Assembly: GCA_902485915.1 (NCBI GenBank)
Contig: CABTMH010000154.1
Location: 1 to 5,580, forward strand
Length of the DNA stretch: 5,580 bases
Direction of reading: 5' to 3'
Source: an uncultured Oribacterium sp.
Lineage (GTDB): Bacteria > Bacillota > Clostridia > Lachnospirales > Lachnospiraceae
The notes beneath the pieces were generated by a model, which saw only the letters and a list, made by a program, of their open reading frames with translations, did no database searches and was not told the origin of the DNA. Position 1 is the stretch's first letter. Each line of letters starts with the position of its first letter. Positions 1 through 5,151 of the stretch are shown here, in pieces. Made by a program: the position numbers and the translations under genes.

Positions 1-1597
1 CGATGCATACAACAACATCTTCATGATGGCCGATTCCGGAGCCCGTGGATCCGATAAGCAGATCAAGCAGCTCGCTGGTATGCGAGGACTCATGGCAGAT
101 ACGACCGGACGTACCATCGAGCTCCCGATCAAGTCGAACTTCCGTGAGGGTCTTGATGTACTCGAGTACTTCATCTCCGCACACGGTGCACGTAAGGGAC
201 TTTCCGATACCGCGCTTCGTACGGCAGACTCCGGTTACCTTACGAGACGAATGGTTGACGTTACCCAGGATCTGATCATCCGTGAGCTCGACTGCTCTGC
301 AGATAAGGATAAGATTCCGTACCTGGAGATCTCCGCACTGGAGGAAGGCCAGGAGAAGATCGAGTCGCTGCAGGAGCGTATCACCGGTCGTTACATCGCA
401 GAGGATGTGTACGATCCGGAGACCGGCAAGCTGGTCGTACAGGCAGACCGTATGGTTACCCCGAAGCGGGCACCGAAGGTCATCGCTGCACTCCAGAAGC
501 GCTTCGATCAGGAGGTCGCAGAAGGAAAGCACGATGCGAAGCAGAAGATGAAGGTGAAGATCCGAACCGTCCTCACCTGCCGTTCGAAGAACGGTATCTG
601 TGCGAAGTGCTACGGCTCGAACCTGGCAACCGGTCAGCCGGTACAGGTCGGCGAGGCAGTCGGCATCATCGCTGCACAGTCCATCGGTGAGCCGGGTACT
701 CAGCTTACGATGAGAACCTTCCATACCGGTGGTGTAGCGGGTGGCGATATCACACAGGGTCTTCCGAGAGTCGAGGAGCTTTTCGAGGCTCGTAGACCGA
801 AGGGACTTGCGATTCTTACGGAGATTCCGGGTGTCGTAGAGATCAAGGAAACAGCGAAGAAGAGAGAGGTTGTCATCACGGATGCGGAGAGAGGCCAGTC
901 GAAGACCTACCTTATCCCGTATGGCTCCAGACTGAAGGTGATGGATGGACAGGTACTCGAGGCCGGAGATGTTCTCACCGAGGGTTCCATCAACCCGCAC
1001 GATCTTCTGAAGATCAAGGGCACCAAGGCAGTACAGGATTACATGATTTCTGAAGTTCAGCGTGTATACCGTCTGCAGGGTGTAGAGATTCAGGATCGTC
1101 ATATCGAGATGATCGTTCATCAGATGATGAAGAAGGAGCGTATCATGGAGGCCGGTGATTCTGATTTCATCCCTGGCACAACCGTCGATCGCCTCGACTT
1201 CGAGGATGAGAACGAGCGCCTGATCGCCGAGGGTAAGAAGCCGGCAGAGGGTAAGCGCGTGATGCTTGGTATCACGAAGGCATCCCTTGCGACCGATTCC
1301 TTCCTGTCCGCTGCATCCTTCCAGGAGACCACCAAGGTTCTGACCGAGGCGGCCATCAGTGGTAAGTCAGATCAGCTGATCGGTCTGAAGGAGAACGTTA
1401 TCATCGGTAAGCTGATTCCGGCTGGTACCGGTATGAGACGCTACAGAAATGTAGAGCTCAGCCAGGACGAGCAGGATCTTCAGGATGATCATGATCAGAT
1501 GTTCACACCGGATGAGGCCTTCGATATCGATGCAGAGGGCGTAGAGCGTATCGCTGCACGCCGTCGAATCGAGAAGGAAAAGGAAAACATTCTGTAA
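1..1597 (+). CDS. rpoC: DNA-directed RNA polymerase subunit β' (3' part, start outside window)
   Basis: Catalytic large subunit of RNA polymerase. The frame is open from base 2 with no start inside the window, so about 531 C-terminal codons of a protein normally near 1,200 residues are present, ending at TAA 1595-1597. Seen in order: the MMADSGARGS block (23-52); the bridge-helix segment GARKGLSDTALRTADSGYL (from about 185); the four zinc-site cysteines at 293-295, 578-580, 599-601 and 608-610; the trigger loop with MRTFHTGG (710-733); and near the C-terminus SFQETTKVLTEAA and KENVIIGKLIPAGTG, followed by an acidic then basic tail. The trigger loop runs straight into the GLPRVEELFEARRPKG block, so the large SI3 insertion of Proteobacteria is absent, as usual in Bacillota. 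No frameshift is seen. rpoB would be expected upstream. Identification is secure. Confidence 0.98.
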   Translation, partial: DAYNNIFMMADSGARGSDKQIKQLAGMRGLMADTTGRTIELPIKSNFREGLDVLEYFISAHGARKGLSDTALRTADSGYLTRRMVDVTQDLIIRELDCSADKDKIPYLEISALEEGQEKIESLQERITGRYIAEDVYDPETGKLVVQADRMVTPKRAPKVIAALQKRFDQEVAEGKHDAKQKMKVKIRTVLTCRSKNGICAKCYGSNLATGQPVQVGEAVGIIAAQSIGEPGTQLTMRTFHTGGVAGGDITQGLPRVEELFEARRPKGLAILTEIPGVVEIKETAKKREVVITDAERGQSKTYLIPYGSRLKVMDGQVLEAGDVLTEGSINPHDLLKIKGTKAVQDYMISEVQRVYRLQGVEIQDRHIEMIVHQMMKKERIMEAGDSDFIPGTTVDRLDFEDENERLIAEGKKPAEGKRVMLGITKASLATDSFLSAASFQETTKVLTEAAISGKSDQLIGLKENVIIGKLIPAGTGMRRYRNVELSQDEQDLQDDHDQMFTPDEAFDIDAEGVERIAARRRIEKEKENIL

Positions 1598-1603
1598 AAC
1601 TCA

Positions 1604-1632
1604 TTGACAAGAAAATTTGATTGAAGTATATT
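1604..1632 (+). promoter_or_regulatory. Sigma-A type promoter for the str operon (rpsL promoter)
   Basis: A perfect -35 TTGACA (1604-1609) is followed by a 17-base spacer and a -10 TATATT (1627-1632, five of six consensus bases). The -35 begins only 6 bases after the rpoC stop codon. The expected start point is G1638 or G1639, inside a GGG run, giving an rpsL leader of about 77 bases. In B. subtilis, rRNA promoters that initiate with GTP respond to the GTP pool and so to the stringent response. The same could apply here, which is inference. The start point falls within the 5' arm of the terminator stem that follows. Confidence 0.85.
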
Positions 1633-1634
1633 AC

Positions 1635-1671
1635 TAGGGCATGCGCAAAAGCATGCCCTGTTTTTTGTTTT
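1635..1671 (+). terminator. Intrinsic terminator after rpoC
   Basis: The stem GGGCATGC / GCATGCCC (1637-1644 with 1651-1658) closes a six-base loop, GCAAAA. It extends outward by an A-U pair (1636-1659) and a U·G pair (1635-1660). The tract TTTTTTGTTTT (1661-1671) follows at once on the + strand. Stem plus immediate U-tract is the standard Rho-independent form. It lies 37 bases after the rpoC stop and would separate rpoC from the str operon. The minus strand has no T-tract after the stem, so it should act in one direction only. Confidence 0.85.
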
Positions 1672-1715
1672 CAGGGACCAAAACGAGAGAATAAACCTAA
1701 TGAAAGGAGAACCAA

Positions 1716-2135
1716 ATGCCTACATTTAACCAGTTAGTAAGAAAGGGCAGAACTTCTTCTAAGAAGAAGTCCACAGCGCCTGCACTTCAGAGAGGTTTCA
1801 ACTCTTTAAAGAAGGTTGCAACTAACAATAGCGCTCCTCAGAAGCGTGGTGTATGTACAGCTGTAAAGACAGCAACACCGAAGAAGCCGAACTCCGCTCT
1901 TCGTAAGATCGCGAGAGTAAGACTTTCCAACGGTATCGAAGTTACATCCTACATTCCTGGAGAGGGCCACAACCTGCAGGAGCACTCTGTTGTAATGATT
2001 CGTGGCGGCCGTGTTAAGGATCTTCCTGGTACAAGATACCATATCATCCGTGGAACACTGGATACAGCCGGCGTTGCAAACAGAATGCAGGCCCGTTCAA
2101 AGTACGGTGCCAAGAGACCGAAGGCTAAGAAGTAA
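1716..2135 (+). CDS. rpsL: 30S ribosomal protein S12
   Basis: A 139-residue protein of the 30S decoding centre that contributes to codon–anticodon checking. It starts at ATG with AAAGGAG (1703-1709) six bases upstream, and ends with TAA. It aligns end to end with the family, from PTFNQLVRKGR to RSKYGAKRPKAKK. It carries the extra stretch at about residues 24-40 that Firmicutes S12 has and the 124-residue E. coli protein lacks. The TPKKPNSALRK loop (K56, equivalent to the first Lys of the E. coli KKPNSA loop) and RVKDLPG (K101, D102) are unchanged, so the usual streptomycin-resistance positions have the wild-type, sensitive residues. D102 is the counterpart of the aspartate that is methylthiolated in E. 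coli. First gene after the promoter at 1604-1632. Confidence 0.99.
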   Translation: MPTFNQLVRKGRTSSKKKSTAPALQRGFNSLKKVATNNSAPQKRGVCTAVKTATPKKPNSALRKIARVRLSNGIEVTSYIPGEGHNLQEHSVVMIRGGRVKDLPGTRYHIIRGTLDTAGVANRMQARSKYGAKRPKAKK

Positions 2136-2229
2136 TCAGCCTCGATCTACGTTGTAAAAAGACATGGTTAAAATGACGGATAATGGAACTCATTATTATA
2201 TAAGAAGAGATGTCCAGAAGTCCGCATGA

Positions 2230-2268
2230 ACTCGCAAAACACAATTTAGAATTGCAGTTGCGAAGAGT
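2230..2268 (+). promoter_or_regulatory. Imperfect hairpin in the rpsL–rpsG gap, possible r-protein target
   Basis: The gap between rpsL and rpsG (2136-2307) is long for genes in one operon. Its clearest structure has three stacked helices: ACTCGCAA (2230-2237) pairs with TTGC and GAGT (2258-2261, 2265-2268) around a GAA bulge, and CAATT / AATTG (2242-2246 with 2250-2254) closes a TAG loop. No U-tract follows, so it is not a terminator. In E. coli the regulatory S7 site lies between rpsL and rpsG. A similar role here is inference from position only. Possible promoter elements in the same gap (ATGACG 2173-2178 with TATATA 2197-2202, or GATAAT 2179-2184) are weak and I do not annotate them. Confidence 0.35.
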
Positions 2269-2307
2269 ACCGATGATCTAAAACAAATTTTTAAGGAGGG
2301 AAGTAAC

Positions 2308-2778
2308 GTGCCACGTAAAGGACATACTCTGCACAGAGACGTACTTGCAGACCCGGTTTACAATTCCAAGCTTGTAACTAAGCTGGTTAACTCCATCATG
2401 CTTGATGGTAAGAAGGGTATTGCTCAGAAGATCGTCTATGGTGCATTCGACATTGTCGCTGAGAAGAGCGGCAAGGAAGCAACAGAAGTATTTGAAGAGG
2501 CAATGAACAACATCATGCCTGTTCTTGAAGTTAAGGCTAAGCGTATCGGTGGTGCTACATACCAGGTACCGATGGAGGTTAAGCCTGAGAGACGTCAGAC
2601 CCTTGGTCTTCGTTGGCTTACTGAGTTCTCACGTAAGAGATCTGAGAAGACACAGGCTGAGAGACTGGCAAACGAGATTATGGATGCTGCAAACAACACG
2701 GGTGCAGCTGTAAAGCGTAAAGAGGAAATGCATAGAATGGCGGACGCTAATAAGGCATTTGCTCATTACAGATTCTGA
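2308..2778 (+). CDS. rpsG: 30S ribosomal protein S7
   Basis: A primary 16S rRNA-binding protein that nucleates assembly of the 30S head and lies near the E site. The 156 residues match the usual Firmicutes length and align throughout. The N-terminal signature spans DVLADPVYNSKLVTKLVN and DGKKG (residues 11-36), the core has VLEVKAKRIGG and the β-hairpin GGATYQVP (81-88), and the C-terminus has ANEIMDAANNTGAAVKRK and ANKAFAHYRF. The start is GTG, chosen because the protein begins MPRKG like its relatives and AAGGAGG (2293-2299) sits 8 bases upstream. The stop TGA is followed in frame by TAG (2779-2781), a tandem stop. fusA begins 15 bases later, so the two genes are almost certainly co-transcribed. 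Confidence 0.99.
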   Translation: MPRKGHTLHRDVLADPVYNSKLVTKLVNSIMLDGKKGIAQKIVYGAFDIVAEKSGKEATEVFEEAMNNIMPVLEVKAKRIGGATYQVPMEVKPERRQTLGLRWLTEFSRKRSEKTQAERLANEIMDAANNTGAAVKRKEEMHRMADANKAFAHYRF

Positions 2779-2779
2779 T

Positions 2780-2796
2780 AGGGGGGAAATACTTTG
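2780..2796 (+). promoter_or_regulatory. Unusual ribosome binding site and TTG start of fusA
   Basis: The 15-base rpsG–fusA gap holds AGGGGGG (2780-2786) in place of AGGAGG, seven bases before TTG (2794-2796). GGGGG can pair with the CCUCC of the 16S 3' end with one G·U pair, so it should work. This fixes the start: the next residues (ADKRQYSLEHTRNIGIMAHIDAGKT) match the EF-G N-terminus, and the first ATG downstream (residue 18) lies at the P-loop and would remove the start of the GTPase domain. The SD also overlaps the second stop codon of rpsG (TAG 2779-2781). Confidence 0.85.
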
Positions 2797-4917
2797 GCTG
2801 ATAAGAGACAGTATTCACTTGAGCATACAAGAAATATTGGTATCATGGCACATATCGATGCCGGTAAGACCACACTCTCAGAGCGTATTCTCTTCTACAC
2901 TGGAATTAATCACAAGATCGGTGATACCCATGACGGTACTGCTACCATGGACTGGATGGCCCAGGAGCAGGAGCGTGGTATCACCATCACATCAGCCGCT
3001 ACCACATGCCACTGGATTCCAGAGCATGAGCATCAGAAGATTGCTGGTGCACCTGAGTACCGTATCAACATCATCGATACTCCGGGCCACGTAGACTTCA
3101 CCGTAGAGGTTGAGCGTTCTCTCCGTGTACTTGACGGCGCTGTCGGCGTATTCGATGCGAAGAGCGGCGTTGAGCCTCAGTCTGAGAACGTATGGAGACA
3201 GGCGGATACTTATCACGTACCGAGACTTGCATTCATCAATAAGATGGACGTCGTCGGTGCGGATTTCTTCCATTCTGTTCAGACCATCGTTGATCGTCTC
3301 GGTAAGAACTGTGTCATACTTCAGTATCCGATGGGTGCTGAGGATACCTATGTAGGCCTCATCGATCTTTTCGAGATGAGAGCTTACTTCTACAGAGATG
3401 ACAAGGGTCAGGATATCGAGGTTACCGACGTCCCTGAGGAGTACAAGGATCAGGCACAGGAGTATCACGACAAGCTCGTAGAGCAGGTTTGTGAGCTCGA
3501 TGATGAGCTGATGATGATGTATCTCGAGGGCGAGGAGCCGACCGTAGAGCAGATGAAGGCTGCCCTTCGTAAGGCAACCATCGCTGGCGATGCGATCCCG
3601 TGCCTCTGTGGTACTGCATATAGAAACAAGGGTGTTCAGAAACTTCTCGATGCTGTCATCGAGTACCTTCCGGCACCTACCGACATCCCGGATGTCGAGG
3701 GTACCGATGAGGATGGAAATCCGGATACCAGACCTTCTTCTGATGATGCTCCGTTCTCTGCACTTGCGTTCAAGATCATGACGGATCCGTTCGTAGGTAA
3801 GCTTGCTTACTTCAGAGTGTACTCTGGTACACTGAAGAACGGTTCCTACTGCCTGAACTCTACCAAGGGTAAGAAGGAGCGTGTAGGCCGTCTGCTTCAG
3901 ATGCATGCAAACAAGAGAATGGACCTCGATGAGGTATTCTCTGGTGATATCGCTGCAGCGGTTGGTTTCAAGAATACATCGACCGGTGATACTCTCTGCG
4001 ATGAGAATCATCCGATCATCCTCGAGTCCATGGAGTTCCCGGAGCCGGTTATCTCCGTAGCGATCGAGCCGAAGACCAAGGCTTCTCAGGGCAAGATGAC
4101 CGATGCACTCGCAAAGCTTGCCGAGGAGGATCCTACCTTCCGTGTAAGAACGAATGAAGAGACTGGTCAGACCATCATCTCCGGTATGGGTGAGCTTCAC
4201 CTGGAGATCATCGTTGACCGTCTTCTCCGTGAGTTCAAGGTTGAGGCAAACGTAGGCGCACCGCAGGTAGCTTACAAGGAGACCTTCACCAAGGCTGTCG
4301 ATGTACAGGGTCGTTACGTTCACCAGTCCGGTGGTTCCGGTATGTACGGTGACTGTAAGGTTAAGTTCACACCGATGGATCCGAACGGCGAGGAGACCTT
4401 CAAGTTCCAGTCGACCGTTGTCGGTGGATCGATTCCGAAGGAGTATATCCCGGCGATCGAGAAGGGTATCCGCAGCGCAGCAGAGTCTGGTGTGCTTGCA
4501 GGTTATCCAGTACTCGGTGTAGATGCGAACGTATACGATGGTTCTTACCATGATGTCGATTCTAACGAGCGTGCATTCGAGTTCGCTGGATCCATTGCAT
4601 TTAAGAACGCGATGGCGAAGGCTGATCCGGTTCTTCTCGAGCCGATCATGAAGGTCGAGGTCACGACTCCGGAGGAGTACATGGGTAACGTAATCGGTGA
4701 CGTCAACTCTCGTCGTGGCCGTATCGAGTCCATGGAGGATATCCCATCCGGTAAGCAGGTGAATGCATATGTTCCGCTTTCTGAGATGTTCGGTTATGCA
4801 ACCGATCTTCGTTCTAAGACGCAGGGTCGTGCAAACTACTCTATGTTCTTTGATCACTATGAGAAGTGCCCGAAGAACGTTCAGGAGGCTATCCTCAAGG
4901 AGCGTAACGGTAAGTAA
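2794..4917 (+). CDS. fusA: Elongation factor G
   Basis: Translational GTPase that drives tRNA–mRNA translocation and, with RRF, ribosome recycling. 707 residues, full length. GTPase motifs are complete: P-loop AHIDAGKT (19-26), switch I RGITITSAAT (61-70), DTPGH (95-99), NKMD (149-152) and CGTA (272-275). Domain II follows from about 310, domain III around 415-485 (ISGMGELHLEII), domain IV 486-610 and domain V to the end (SRRGRIESMED, PLSEMFGYATDLRSKTQGR). The domain IV tip residue H586 in DGSYHDVDS is kept. The first tip loop reads QSGGSGMYG (511-519) where the common form is QSGGRGQYG. The longer segment before DTPGH (about 72-90) and the overall wording resemble Lachnospiraceae EF-G. The gene starts with TTG and uses almost no TTA, CTA or TCA codons, a sign of strong codon selection. 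It follows rpsG by 15 bases in the operon. Confidence 0.98.
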   Translation: MADKRQYSLEHTRNIGIMAHIDAGKTTLSERILFYTGINHKIGDTHDGTATMDWMAQEQERGITITSAATTCHWIPEHEHQKIAGAPEYRINIIDTPGHVDFTVEVERSLRVLDGAVGVFDAKSGVEPQSENVWRQADTYHVPRLAFINKMDVVGADFFHSVQTIVDRLGKNCVILQYPMGAEDTYVGLIDLFEMRAYFYRDDKGQDIEVTDVPEEYKDQAQEYHDKLVEQVCELDDELMMMYLEGEEPTVEQMKAALRKATIAGDAIPCLCGTAYRNKGVQKLLDAVIEYLPAPTDIPDVEGTDEDGNPDTRPSSDDAPFSALAFKIMTDPFVGKLAYFRVYSGTLKNGSYCLNSTKGKKERVGRLLQMHANKRMDLDEVFSGDIAAAVGFKNTSTGDTLCDENHPIILESMEFPEPVISVAIEPKTKASQGKMTDALAKLAEEDPTFRVRTNEETGQTIISGMGELHLEIIVDRLLREFKVEANVGAPQVAYKETFTKAVDVQGRYVHQSGGSGMYGDCKVKFTPMDPNGEETFKFQSTVVGGSIPKEYIPAIEKGIRSAAESGVLAGYPVLGVDANVYDGSYHDVDSNERAFEFAGSIAFKNAMAKADPVLLEPIMKVEVTTPEEYMGNVIGDVNSRRGRIESMEDIPSGKQVNAYVPLSEMFGYATDLRSKTQGRANYSMFFDHYEKCPKNVQEAILKERNGK

Positions 4918-4923
4918 TTACCG
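4908..4923 (+). other. Hairpin enclosing the fusA stop codon
   Basis: CGGTAA (4908-4913) pairs perfectly with TTACCG (4918-4923) around a four-base loop GTAA (4914-4917). GUAA fits the stable GNRA tetraloop class, and the loop contains the whole stop codon TAA (4915-4917). No U-tract follows closely (the next T run is TTTT at 4933-4936), so it is not a convincing terminator. It could be a chance structure. It could also protect the fusA 3' end or affect termination, for which there is no direct evidence. Confidence 0.4.
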
Positions 4924-4953
4924 CAGCGGATGTTTTCAGTCCATATCATATAA

Positions 4954-5005
4954 ATCAAGTGTTTTCGGGCTTCCGACAGTGTTCGGACGCCTAAAAATAC
5001 TTGAT
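4954..5005 (+). repeat. Long inverted repeat (hairpin) between fusA and tuf
   Basis: The arm ATCAAGTGTTTTCGGGC (4954-4970) pairs with GCCTAAAAATACTTGAT (4989-5005) over 17 positions with one C·A mismatch and two G·U pairs. After one T·C mismatch, TCCGA (4972-4976) pairs with TCGGA (4983-4987) around a six-base loop. The result is a stem of more than 20 pairs. A-rich sequence, not T-rich, follows on the + strand, and the minus strand also lacks a closing T-tract, so it is not a standard terminator either way. In fusA–tuf read-through RNA it would be a long double-stranded element, a plausible RNase III-type processing site (inference). Its 3' arm overlaps the -35 of the tuf promoter. Confidence 0.7.
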
Positions 5006-5029
5006 AAAATAGAATAACGATGATAAAAT
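5001..5029 (+). promoter_or_regulatory. Extended -10 promoter for tuf
   Basis: A -35 TTGATA (5001-5006, five of six) is followed by a 17-base spacer and a -10 TAAAAT (5024-5029, five of six). TG at 5021-5022, one base before the -10, makes an extended -10. The expected start is near 5036-5037, giving a tuf leader of about 115 bases. The -10 lies inside the interrupted palindrome ATGAT-AAA-ATCAT (5020-5032). An extra promoter before tuf fits the known need for several-fold more EF-Tu than EF-G. With no clear terminator after fusA, tuf is probably expressed both from here and by read-through. Confidence 0.7.
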
Positions 5030-5119
5030 CATGTTTGCTGATTGAGCATACACTGTGCTCAGAAGCATAATGTATTGCACGGAGCATGCAAGCGCATGCA
5101 TAGTGCTTGACATGATTTT
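5025..5119 (+). promoter_or_regulatory. Possible three-way-junction RNA fold upstream of tuf
   Basis: A perfect 10-base inverted repeat, AAAATCATGT (5025-5034) with ACATGATTTT (5110-5119), encloses two local hairpins. The first is TGAGCA / TGCTCA (5043-5048 with 5056-5061). The second is GCAC / GTGC (5077-5080 with 5103-5106), continued after a symmetrical 3×3 internal loop by GCATGC / GCATGC (5084-5089 with 5094-5099) closing AAGC. Together they can fold as a closing stem with two arms. The closing 5' arm overlaps the predicted tuf -10, so the whole fold could exist only in read-through RNA. The tuf-initiated leader would hold the two hairpins alone. I do not recognise this as a known RNA family. 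Confidence 0.35.
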
Positions 5120-5151
5120 CGTTGTATTACATTTAATGGAGGTATTTTAAA

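Noticed and set aside
1656..1676. CCCTG / CAGGG (1656-1660 with 1672-1676) as an antiterminator competing with the rpoC terminator.
   Set aside because: The second arm is made only after the U-tract has been transcribed, and the stem has five pairs against ten for the terminator, so it cannot form in time to prevent termination.
1700..1729. A nine-codon upstream reading frame (ATG at 1700) overlapping the rpsL start.
   Set aside because: It has no Shine-Dalgarno sequence of its own and its second to fourth codons are the rpsL ribosome binding site. Most likely chance.
2152..2204. A promoter for rpsG from TTGTAA, GATAAT or TATATA elements in the rpsL–rpsG gap.
   Set aside because: TTGTAA and GATAAT are 21 bases apart, and ATGACG-N18-TATATA matches only four of six bases in each box. 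Not enough to call.
2992..4857. A 621-codon open frame on the minus strand inside fusA.
   Set aside because: It is codon-aligned with fusA, so it is interrupted only where fusA uses TTA, CTA or TCA, which this highly expressed gene avoids. The protein resembles nothing and the frame lies over the full EF-G gene. It reflects codon bias.
4923..4936. CCG-CAG-CGG followed by GTTTT after fusA as a terminator.
   Set aside because: Only three base pairs, and the T run is four bases long and not adjacent to the stem.
5020..5032. Palindrome ATGAT-AAA-ATCAT over the tuf -10 as a repressor operator.
   Set aside because: Short, AT-rich, and largely explained by the -10 and the longer inverted repeat. 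No regulator or second copy supports it.
5107..5112. A perfect TTGACA as a second tuf promoter -35.
   Set aside because: No usable -10 lies 16-18 bases downstream; the nearest options (TACATT at 15, TTTAAT at 19) are poor, and a start there would fall in or after the Shine-Dalgarno sequence at 5138-5142.
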